Origin: an uncultured Prevotella sp.
Lineage (GTDB): Bacteria > Bacteroidota > Bacteroidia > Bacteroidales > Bacteroidaceae
Length of the DNA stretch: 9,786 nt
NCBI GenBank assembly: GCA_934230685.1
Contig: CAKQFF010000064.1
Coordinates: forward strand, 1-9,786
Direction: 5' to 3'
Positions 1-5,999 of this stretch are shown one piece after another. The notes under the pieces were generated by a model. That model worked only from the letters and a program-made list of their open reading frames with translations. It ran no database searches and was not told the DNA's origin. How positions within the stretch are numbered: position 1 is the stretch's first letter; each line of letters begins with the position of its first letter. Both the position numbers and the translations under genes were made by a program.

Positions 1-278
1 GTGTGATACGTGCAAAGGGCATATGTTGGTTTAAGGATCAGCCCGACATGTGCTATCTCTTTGAGCAGGCTGGCAGACAGATAGGCTTGAAGAATGCCGG
101 ACAATGGTATGCCACTATGCCTGAGGATGAGCTTAAGCCTTTGCTTGAGCGTGAGGAAGGTCTGCGTAAGGACTGGGATGAGAAGTATGGCGACCGTATG
201 CAGAAGATTGTGTTCATCGGACAGAACATGGACAAGAAGACTATAAAGGAACAGCTTGACATGTGTCTTACTGAATAA
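1..278 (+). CDS. CobW/G3E-family GTP-binding protein, C-terminal part (5' truncated)
   Basis: The gene enters from the left edge; the first complete codon begins at base 3 and the stop is TAA at 276-278, leaving about 91 residues. The fragment reads as the CobW C-terminal domain: it opens with VIRAKG followed by an aromatic stretch (ICWF), and ends with GDRMQKIVFIGQNMD, the 'GDR.q.lVFIGq.md' block typical of the family, then a short terminal helix. G3E GTPases of this group act as cytosolic metallochaperones or metal-insertion factors, and several are zinc-related. The Walker A, the GTPase motifs and any metal-binding CxCC motif lie outside the window, so metal specificity cannot be judged. 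The GTG at base 3 is not the real start, because the domain is cut in its middle. It converges with the minus-strand phosphoesterase gene. Family assignment is fairly sure; the subfamily is unknown. Confidence 0.85.
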   Translation, partial: VIRAKGICWFKDQPDMCYLFEQAGRQIGLKNAGQWYATMPEDELKPLLEREEGLRKDWDEKYGDRMQKIVFIGQNMDKKTIKEQLDMCLTE

Positions 279-298
279 TGATAGTGTTTTTTTTAATG

Positions 299-351
299 TG
301 AGGGTGTTTCAAAATAGAAGTGTCTGTAACTTCTATTTTGAAACACCCTCA
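299..351. terminator. Perfect 23-bp inverted repeat between convergent genes; probable bidirectional terminator
   Basis: The left arm 299-321 (begins TGAGGGTGTTTC) and right arm 329-351 (ends GAAACACCCTCA) are perfectly complementary over 23 bp, with a 7-nt loop (322-328, GTCTGTA). A few more pairs (296-298 with 352-354, one of them G-U) can extend the stem. It sits between the stop of the CobW-family gene (278, +) and the stop of the phosphoesterase gene (375, -), where a shared terminator is expected. On the plus strand a modestly T-rich tail (TATATTTAAATTGTTT) follows. On the minus strand there is no U-run after the stem, so termination there would rest on the stem alone. The perfect symmetry is unusually long for a simple terminator, so a dispersed repeat or MITE-like remnant is an alternative. 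Confidence 0.65.
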
Positions 352-374
352 TATATTTAAATTGTTTGTCGCTC

Positions 375-884
375 TTAAATTTGATTCTTTCTTGGGTCTG
401 CAAGTGTTATCACCTCACAGTCGGTGAATCGTGAGCCGTCGATAGTCAGTCTTACGAGCGTACGTTCCTTATGCCATCCTTGCAGTCCTGCCGCGCCAGG
501 GTTGATATGCAGCAATCCAAGAGTCTTGTCATATTTTATTTTAAGTATATGCGAGTGTCCGCTTATGAAGAGTTGTGGAGGATTCTCCATTATCTGTCTT
601 ATTATGCTTCGGTCGTAGCGGCCAGGATAGCCGCCTATATGCTTCATAAGCACGTCGACATCCTCGCATTTAAAGCGCAACACATCGTGATACATCAGTC
701 TTAGGTCGCCACCATCACCGTTGCCGCATACAGCACGCAAAGGACGGAAGGCGGCAAGACGCTCGGCTATCTCTGTGGAGCAGAAGTCGCCGCAATGCCA
801 TATTTCATCGCATGGTTCGAAATATTGCAGGTAGCGGTCGTCCCAATAGGAGTGGGTGTCGCTAATAATGCCTATCTTCTTCAT
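375..884 (-). CDS. YfcE/MJ0936-type metallophosphoesterase
   Basis: This 169-residue protein belongs to the small calcineurin-like phosphoesterases, which use two divalent metals to hydrolyse phosphodiesters; the physiological substrate is usually unknown. The metal-ligand motifs appear in order: SDTH at residues 8-11 (Asp9, His11), CGD at 31-33 (Asp33), GNGD at 54-57 (Asn55, in the place of the family's GNCD), MKHIGG with His82, and GHSH at 109-112. The length is normal for the family and the set is complete, so it should be active. It is probably cytosolic, with no signal peptide. The open frame extends to 959, but ATG at 884-882 is the better start: MKKIGIISDTH begins exactly as the family does, and the extra 25 residues are only the upstream gene in another frame. 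This ATG overlaps the stop of the cytidylate-kinase-like gene (ATGA), with AAGGTG a few bases upstream, which points to translational coupling. Confidence 0.9.
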   Translation of the reverse strand: MKKIGIISDTHSYWDDRYLQYFEPCDEIWHCGDFCSTEIAERLAAFRPLRAVCGNGDGGDLRLMYHDVLRFKCEDVDVLMKHIGGYPGRYDRSIIRQIMENPPQLFISGHSHILKIKYDKTLGLLHINPGAAGLQGWHKERTLVRLTIDGSRFTDCEVITLADPRKNQI

Positions 885-1501
885 TTCTTCACCTTGCGTA
901 TGAAGTCGGCAATATAATTCTTGGTGCCTTCGAGTCCAAGTCGTGAGGAGTTGACGCAAAGGTCATAGCTTGCGCTGCTGCCCCATGTCTTGCCTGTATA
1001 ATAGTTGTAGTAGCTGGAGCGTGTGTCCTCCTTGTTGGTTATTATTTTCTTGGCCTCCTCTGGTGAACAGTTGTGTAGTTTCTGTATGTTTGCGATGCGT
1101 TCCTTAATATCGGCTGTGATGAATATGGTAACCATATTCTTGTGTTCGCGCAATACATAGTCGGCACAGCGTCCCACGAATACGCATGGCGACTCTTCGG
1201 CTGCCTTGCGTATGGCATCGCTTTGCAGGCGGAAGAGGTTTTCCTGCGACAGTCCGTTGTCATAGAATGAGGAGTCGCTGATGAAAGGTACGTGCATGTG
1301 GAATATTTGGTCGAGAAATCCTTTGCGCTCGTCGTTCTTCTCAAAGAATTCCTCGCTGAATCCGCTTTCCTTAGCAGCAAGGTTGAGTACCTCGCGGTCG
1401 TAGAACTTGCAGCCGAATTCCTCGGCAAGCATCTTGGCTATTATGCGTCCGCCACTGCCAAGCTGGCGGCCAACACTTATTATTAAATTGTTGTTGTTCA
1501 T
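881..1501 (-). CDS. Cytidylate-kinase-like family protein
   Basis: This 206-residue cytosolic protein is of the cytidylate-kinase-like (Cytidylate_kin2) P-loop group, related to but distinct from Cmk. After a hydrophobic strand (LIISV) comes GRQLGSGGRIIAK (residues 11-23), where a nucleotide kinase would have GxxGSGKST; the Walker lysine is replaced by Gly18 and the following Ser by Arg19. Other recognisable blocks are YDRE at 34-37, VFVGRCADYVL at 107-117, and a C-terminal region with DTRSSYYNYYTGKTWG (159-174) and YDLCVNSSRLG (179-189), which match the family's usual R..YY..YTG and YDL..N motifs. CMP kinase activity should not be assumed; substrates are poorly defined for this group. It starts 51 nt after the MATE stop with no clear promoter, and its TGA overlaps the phosphoesterase ATG, so the three genes are probably co-transcribed. 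Confidence 0.85.
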   Translation of the reverse strand: MNNNNLIISVGRQLGSGGRIIAKMLAEEFGCKFYDREVLNLAAKESGFSEEFFEKNDERKGFLDQIFHMHVPFISDSSFYDNGLSQENLFRLQSDAIRKAAEESPCVFVGRCADYVLREHKNMVTIFITADIKERIANIQKLHNCSPEEAKKIITNKEDTRSSYYNYYTGKTWGSSASYDLCVNSSRLGLEGTKNYIADFIRKVKK

Positions 1502-1527
1502 AATTTATTAGGTTTTATTTAGTTGAG

Positions 1528-1550
1528 AGGTACGGCTCCAAGCCGTACCT
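1528..1550. repeat. 10-bp stem-loop (AGGTACGGCT / AGCCGTACCT)
   Basis: The arms 1528-1537 and 1541-1550 are perfect inverted complements around a 3-nt loop (CCA on the plus strand). In the minus-strand reading direction the stem begins 2 nt after the MATE stop codon (TAG, 1555-1553) and lies 26 nt before the start codon of the cytidylate-kinase-like gene. No U-run follows it on the minus strand, so it is not a canonical rho-independent terminator. It may stabilise the 3' end of the MATE message, tune expression of the downstream genes, or be a copy of a dispersed palindrome. Confidence 0.6.
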
Positions 1551-1552
1551 TA

Positions 1553-2902
1553 CTATGTTGTTTTTAATTTCTTGATATAGTTTGTCAGCATAACCACTGC
1601 CACAACAACAGATATAACGTCGCTTATGGGTTGAGCCATCCACACGCCGTCAACCTGATAGAAGTTGGGCAGGATAATCAGCATTGGCAGGAAGAAGAGC
1701 AACTGGCGCGACAACGACAGGAGCATGCTCACCTTAGCCTTGCCTATACTTTGGAAGAAACCAGTACACACCATCTGTATGCCCACAACAGGAAACACAA
1801 GCATAGTGATATGTATGGCTCGTTCGGCTATCTTAATCAATGTCTCGTCGGTGGTGAATAGTCGTGCGCACTCATGTGGCAGAGTCTGTGCCACTACCCA
1901 TCCTAATGTTGTGATGCAGAATGCAATCACCATGGTGTATTTCAGCACAGTGGTGAGTCGGTCGTAGTTGTGTGCGCCATAGTTGTAACCGGCGATAGGA
2001 AACATGCCCTGGTTCATACCCATATTTATCATGACGAAGATGAAGACAATCTTGTTGCAGATGCCGAACGCTCCCACTGCGAGGTCGCCTCCATGGTGGG
2101 TGAGGGCATTGTTGATGAATATGATAATGATGCATGAGCACACATTCATGGCAAATGGCGACATACCTATGGCTATGATATTCTTAATGATATGCTTCAC
2201 GGGGCGGTAGATGCCGCGCTTGAAGTGTACAATACACTGTGGATTGCTGAAGATGCGCAATTGCCACATAAGTACACAAAACTGTGCTATGATGGTGGCA
2301 AGAGCCGCTCCGCATATACCCATGTGCAGAGGCCAGATGAATATAGGCGAGAGTATAGCGTTGAGAATGACGGTCATTATGGATGCCATCATAGCCGAGC
2401 GTGGCTTGGATGCGGCACGCAGTATGGCATTCATGCCGAAGAACATGTGCGAAATCACGTTGCCGGCAAGAGTCACTACCATGTATTCGCGGGCGTAAGG
2501 AAGCGTAGCGTCGCTTGCGCCAAAGAATTTGAGGATGGGGTTGAGGAAGAGCAGTGTGATGATGCTGAACGCAATGCCTATGATAAGGTTGAGTGTCACG
2601 GCATTGCCGAACACGCGTTCGGCTGTCTGATAATCTTTTTGTCCGAGTTTCACGGAAATACAAGTAGATGCACCCACTCCAACACCTGCGCCAAAAGCCG
2701 CGCCAAGGTTTTGCAATGGGAAGGTTATGGCAAGTCCGCTGATTGCCAGTGCGCCGCAGCCTTGTCCAATGAATATGCTGTCGGTCATGTTGTATAGCGA
2801 AGCCGCTGTCATGGCAGCAATGGCAGGCAGGGCGTATTGCATAAGCAGTTTGCCTACAGGCTTGGTGCCGAGTTCGAGGGTCGCTTGTTTGCTGTTATCC
2901 AT
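1553..2902 (-). CDS. MATE-family multidrug efflux transporter
   Basis: This 449-residue inner-membrane protein has the length and about 12 hydrophobic segments expected of MATE antiporters, which export cationic drugs and metabolites using Na+ or H+ gradients. Family landmarks are ELGTKPVGKLLMQYALPAI at the N-terminus (10-28), NMTDSIFIGQ (38-47, acidic Asp41 in TM1), GVGVGASTCISVKLGQKD (73-90), MNAILRAASKPRSAMM (157-172), NAILSPIFI (181-189), and in the second half MNQGMFPIAGYNYGA (296-310), the counterpart of the first-half cytoplasmic loop. The MepA/NorM-like style is clear but the substrate cannot be read from sequence. The ATG at 2902 gives the expected N-terminus. Upstream, 99 nt separate it from the TlpA-like gene, including a GC-rich hairpin; I see no good TAnnTTTG promoter there, so it may depend on read-through or on a weak promoter. 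Confidence 0.93.
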   Translation of the reverse strand: MDNSKQATLELGTKPVGKLLMQYALPAIAAMTAASLYNMTDSIFIGQGCGALAISGLAITFPLQNLGAAFGAGVGVGASTCISVKLGQKDYQTAERVFGNAVTLNLIIGIAFSIITLLFLNPILKFFGASDATLPYAREYMVVTLAGNVISHMFFGMNAILRAASKPRSAMMASIMTVILNAILSPIFIWPLHMGICGAALATIIAQFCVLMWQLRIFSNPQCIVHFKRGIYRPVKHIIKNIIAIGMSPFAMNVCSCIIIIFINNALTHHGGDLAVGAFGICNKIVFIFVMINMGMNQGMFPIAGYNYGAHNYDRLTTVLKYTMVIAFCITTLGWVVAQTLPHECARLFTTDETLIKIAERAIHITMLVFPVVGIQMVCTGFFQSIGKAKVSMLLSLSRQLLFFLPMLIILPNFYQVDGVWMAQPISDVISVVVAVVMLTNYIKKLKTT

Positions 2903-2959
2903 ATAAAAGTATTAAAAAAGAAAAGAATCCCTAAAAGGTATTGTCAATATAAGCATATT

Positions 2960-2986
2960 ATTCCCCTCCCTGCATGGGAGGGGAAT
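2960..2986. repeat. GC-rich stem-loop, REP-like (ATTCCCCTCCC / GGGAGGGGAAT)
   Basis: The arms 2960-2970 and 2976-2986 are perfect 11-bp inverted complements with a 5-nt loop (TGCAT), followed on the plus strand by GGGG (2987-2990). It lies between the TlpA-like gene stop (3002) and the MATE start (2902). It stands out by being almost pure C/G in an A/T-rich spacer. On the minus strand the stem is followed by AATATGC rather than a U-run, so it is not a standard terminator. G-rich palindromes of this kind recur between genes in many Bacteroidetes genomes, and a REP-like repeat is my preferred reading; that is from general knowledge, since only one copy is in this window. Confidence 0.6.
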
Positions 2987-3001
2987 GGGGTACTGTGTCA
3001 A

Positions 3002-4114
3002 TTAGAATCCATAAATCTCCTTCAGCTTCGCTCCCAGCTTGTCGCCTCGCAAGTCAGCGGCAATAATGACGCCTTGTGGGTCAACGAGGAAGCTTGCTGG
3101 GATGGAGGTGATGCCGTAAGTCTGACCGGCTATAGTCTGCCAACCCTTAAGGTCGGAGAGGTTGATCCAGCCGAGCTGCATGTCCTCAATGGCCTTCTTC
3201 CAGTTCTCGAGCTTGTTGTCGAACGAGAGCCCTACGATTTCGAATCCCTTTGAGTGGTATTTGTCGTAGTTGGCCTTCACGTTAGGCATCTCGCCACGGC
3301 ATGGTCCACACCATGAAGCCCAGAAGTCGATGAGCACATACTTGCCCTTGCCACAGTATTCTGAAAGCTTGTGAGGCTTACCGTCAACGTCATTCAACTC
3401 GATGTCTGCAAACTTCTGTCCGATGAAGGCTGCCTTCTTGGCAAGCACAGCCACATAACGTTTAGCGTCAGCAAGGGCAGGATGGTTGGTGTAGGCATAC
3501 TTTGAGTCGAAAAGATCTTTGAGTACATCATAATCGAGAGTGTAAACCAGATTGCCAAGGAGTGCGGCCGGAATAAGGTTGTCCTTGTTGGCATTGATGA
3601 TCTCGAGTTGACGCTTTTGTATCTTCTCCTCGATAGGCTCTACCTTTGCCTGTATCTCCATCACCAGTTTCTTCCGGTCGTCTTCCTTCATTCCACTCTT
3701 CAGGGCCTTGGAGTATTCAGCGTAGAAAGGCTTCATCTCTTTGCTCATATTGTCAATCTCGCGGTCGTATTCGTTGAGCTTGGTGTTGAGCTCAGAGCCT
3801 TTGATGATCTTCTTTCCCATATCAACGCTGAGTTCAGTGCCATCGTTGAAGAACATGCTTGCTCCCTCGTGTGCGGTAGGCGAGGTGGTGAGTCCGAGCA
3901 AGGCATCTTTCTCTGCCTTACCGTTGATGGTGAACTTGCCGTTAACCACACTCACACTGTCAACTGCATGCAGTTTGCGTGATCCGATTTCTATAACGTA
4001 AACCTTCTTGACGTCGGCAGGGCTTGTGCCCTTCACTGTGTAGCCGACACTCTGCTGTGCAAAGGCGGCGGTAGCCACTAATGTCATGGCCACGGTTGTG
4101 ATGAAATTCTTCAT
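3002..4114 (-). CDS. Secreted TlpA-like thioredoxin-fold protein with N-terminal DUF4369-type region
   Basis: This 370-residue protein has a signal peptide (MKNFITTVAMTLVATAAFA, cleavage probably after Ala19; no lipobox cysteine), so it should be periplasmic. Residues about 22-105 form a beta-rich region like the DUF4369 domain common in Bacteroidetes, followed by a charged, helix-rich linker (about 110-180). Residues 230-370 are a TlpA/AhpC-type thioredoxin domain: IGQKFADIELNDVDGK, then FWASWCGPCRGEMP with the redox pair Cys268/Cys271, and the cis-proline in TSIPASF (Pro339). It probably reduces or exchanges disulfides in periplasmic proteins; some relatives work in cytochrome c maturation, but nothing nearby supports that role here. 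One further cysteine, Cys254, precedes the active site. A strong Bacteroidetes-type promoter lies upstream. The fold is certain; the partner is not known. Confidence 0.9.
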   Translation of the reverse strand: MKNFITTVAMTLVATAAFAQQSVGYTVKGTSPADVKKVYVIEIGSRKLHAVDSVSVVNGKFTINGKAEKDALLGLTTSPTAHEGASMFFNDGTELSVDMGKKIIKGSELNTKLNEYDREIDNMSKEMKPFYAEYSKALKSGMKEDDRKKLVMEIQAKVEPIEEKIQKRQLEIINANKDNLIPAALLGNLVYTLDYDVLKDLFDSKYAYTNHPALADAKRYVAVLAKKAAFIGQKFADIELNDVDGKPHKLSEYCGKGKYVLIDFWASWCGPCRGEMPNVKANYDKYHSKGFEIVGLSFDNKLENWKKAIEDMQLGWINLSDLKGWQTIAGQTYGITSIPASFLVDPQGVIIAADLRGDKLGAKLKEIYGF

Positions 4115-4157
4115 ATATTATATTTATTATGTAATGTTGTTGCTTGATGATAGGATG

Positions 4158-4189
4158 CAAAAATACCTATTTTCTGTCAATACGGCAAA
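4158..4189 (-). promoter_or_regulatory. Bacteroidetes-type promoter for the TlpA-like gene
   Basis: On the minus strand a -33 TTTG (4189-4186) is followed after 20 nt by TATTTTTG (4165-4158), matching the TTTG-N19-21-TAnnTTTG promoter pattern used by the Bacteroidetes primary sigma factor. Transcription would start near 4150, giving a leader of about 35-40 nt before the ATG at 4114. It lies just beyond the terminator of the upstream SulP gene, as expected for the start of a new unit. Confidence 0.65.
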
Positions 4190-4215
4190 TAAAAAGTGGA
4201 ATAAGTAACTGTAAT

Positions 4216-4251
4216 AAAAAAATAAAATCGCCCCGGTTGAGGGCGATTTTA
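4216..4251 (-). terminator. Rho-independent terminator after the SulP gene
   Basis: On the minus strand an 11-bp stem (4251-4241 with 4233-4223; AAAATCGCCC/GGGCGATTTT core plus one T-A pair) with a 7-nt loop is followed directly by seven U residues (4222-4216) and more U-rich sequence. It starts 18 nt after the SulP stop codon. Stem, loop and U-run all fit an intrinsic terminator, and it separates the SulP unit from the TlpA-like gene. Confidence 0.9.
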
Positions 4252-4269
4252 CTATAATAGCTATGACAG

Positions 4270-5943
4270 TTAGTCTTTTATTATTTCTTTGGCACGTTCC
4301 AAAGCCAGGTTGATGTGGCTGCAGATGTTCTTCTCGCCAAGAATGTCGTAGAAGTGAGCCTTCTGCAACTGTGAGTGAACCTTCTCGCTAACTCCCGACA
4401 ACACCACTTCTATGCCCTCGTTCTTGCTCATAAGGCAGAGGTTGGTGAGGTTGTGGATACCGGTGGAGTCGACGAATGGCACCTTGCGCATACGTATGAT
4501 GCGCACCTTGGGGCGGTCGCCAAATGAAGCCATGATTTCCTCAAACTTGTTGCCGGCTCCAAAGAAGTAAGGACCGTTAATCTCGTACACCTCCACACCC
4601 TGCGGGATAGTGAGATGCTCAAGATTGCCCTTAACAATGTCCGACTCCTCGTTGATTTCGTCCATAATCACCTTCACATCGGTAGTCTCCGACATACGCT
4701 TCATGAAGAGCAAGCAAGCGATGATGAGTCCCACCTCGATGGCAACGGTAAGGTCGAAGATGATGGTGAGGAAGAAAGTGATGAGCAACACTGTCACATC
4801 GCTCTTGGGATTCCTCATCAAGGCCACAAACGAACGCCAGCCACACATGCCATACGACACAATGACAAGCACACCCGCAAGGCATGCCATAGGAATATAC
4901 TTGGCCAACGGCATGAAGAAGAGGAATATGAGCAGCAATACTACAGCGTGTATAATGCCGGCTACTGGTGTGCGTCCGCCATTGTTGATGTTGGTCATTG
5001 TACGGGCAATGGCACCTGTGGCAGGTATACCACCGAAGAGAGGCGAGGCAAGATTGGCTACACCCTGGGCTATAAGCTCGGTATTGGAGTTGTGGTGGTC
5101 GCCTATCACACCGTCGGCAACGGTTGCAGAAAGCAGCGACTCAATGGCTCCAAGCACAGCGATGGTGAGAGCAGGGGCTACAAGACTCTTTATTGTCTCC
5201 CATGTCATGGCAGGCACCTGGACATCGGGTATGTCATTGCTCACGTTGAAGCGGTCGCCAATAGTCTCAATGGAGGTTATTCCGCAGTATTGCTTCAGCA
5301 ACAAGGCTGCTATAGTCATGACTATGATAGCCACGAGCGAGCCAGGAATCTTCTTGCTGAACTTGGGAGTGATGGCTATTATCACTACACTCACAATGCC
5401 CACAAGCGAGCACCATAGGTCGGCTGTAGAGAAATGCTGTATGTAGCAAGCCCACTTCTCGATGAAGTCCGACGGAACAGAGTCGATGCTCAGTCCGAAG
5501 AGGTCCTTTATCTGCGTGGTGAAGATGGTCACGGCAATACCACTTGTGAATCCCACTACAATGGGGTAGGGGATATACTTGATGATAGTGCCGAGCTTAA
5601 GCATTCCGAATAGTATGAGGAACACGCCCGCCATGAGTGTGGCAATGGTCAGTCCCTCAAGTCCATATTTTTGTATAATGCCATAGATGATGATGATGAA
5701 GGCACCCGTAGGTCCGCCAATCTGCACCTTGCTGCCACCGAGCAACGATATGATGAATCCGGCAACAATGGCTGTAATGATACCCTTTTCGGGTGTTACG
5801 CCTGAGGCAATACCGAACGCAATGGCAAGCGGCAGGGCAACAATGCCTACTATGACACCCGCCATTAGGTCGCTCATGAATGTCTTGCGGTTGTACGACT
5901 TAAGGGTCGTGAACAACTGGGGTTTGAAATCGAATGTAGTCAT
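4270..5943 (-). CDS. SulP (SLC26-type) inorganic anion transporter with STAS domain
   Basis: This 557-residue inner-membrane transporter has the full SulP architecture. The membrane domain (about 1-415) contains VGIVALPLAIAFGIASG (32-48), the TM3 element QIGGPTGAF (74-82), and the conserved block ESLLSATVADGVIGDHHNSN (268-287) followed by QGVANLASPLFGGIPATGAIART (293-315). The cytosolic STAS domain runs about 446-552 and includes VPFVDSTGIHNL (488-499), the anti-sigma-antagonist-like loop around Ser493. Bacterial members carry sulfate, bicarbonate or C4-dicarboxylates; I cannot choose between them, and no carbonic anhydrase or sulfur-assimilation gene is in the window. GAGAGGA lies about 10 nt before the ATG. 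It follows the ThrE-like gene by 56 nt with no promoter or terminator between, so the two are probably co-transcribed. Confidence 0.95.
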   Translation of the reverse strand: MTTFDFKPQLFTTLKSYNRKTFMSDLMAGVIVGIVALPLAIAFGIASGVTPEKGIITAIVAGFIISLLGGSKVQIGGPTGAFIIIIYGIIQKYGLEGLTIATLMAGVFLILFGMLKLGTIIKYIPYPIVVGFTSGIAVTIFTTQIKDLFGLSIDSVPSDFIEKWACYIQHFSTADLWCSLVGIVSVVIIAITPKFSKKIPGSLVAIIVMTIAALLLKQYCGITSIETIGDRFNVSNDIPDVQVPAMTWETIKSLVAPALTIAVLGAIESLLSATVADGVIGDHHNSNTELIAQGVANLASPLFGGIPATGAIARTMTNINNGGRTPVAGIIHAVVLLLIFLFFMPLAKYIPMACLAGVLVIVSYGMCGWRSFVALMRNPKSDVTVLLITFFLTIIFDLTVAIEVGLIIACLLFMKRMSETTDVKVIMDEINEESDIVKGNLEHLTIPQGVEVYEINGPYFFGAGNKFEEIMASFGDRPKVRIIRMRKVPFVDSTGIHNLTNLCLMSKNEGIEVVLSGVSEKVHSQLQKAHFYDILGEKNICSHINLALERAKEIIKD

Positions 5944-5999
5944 CCTGTATATCCTCTCTATATTTTGTGTGTTTTATAAATAATGTGAAGTTTCTGTGT

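Noticed and set aside
885..959. N-terminal extension of the phosphoesterase to an ATG at 959
   Set aside because: The extra 25 residues lie wholly inside the upstream kinase-like gene and do not resemble the family. The ATG at 884 begins exactly at the first beta strand.
2192..2797. 201-codon plus-strand open frame opposite the MATE gene
   Set aside because: The translation is low-complexity and rich in His, Tyr and Cys, typical of an antisense shadow of a membrane protein gene.
4610..5446. Long plus-strand open frames (up to 278 codons) opposite the SulP gene
   Set aside because: They lie entirely antisense to a gene with a complete family signature. Their translations have no recognisable domain, and they follow from the codon pattern of the real gene.
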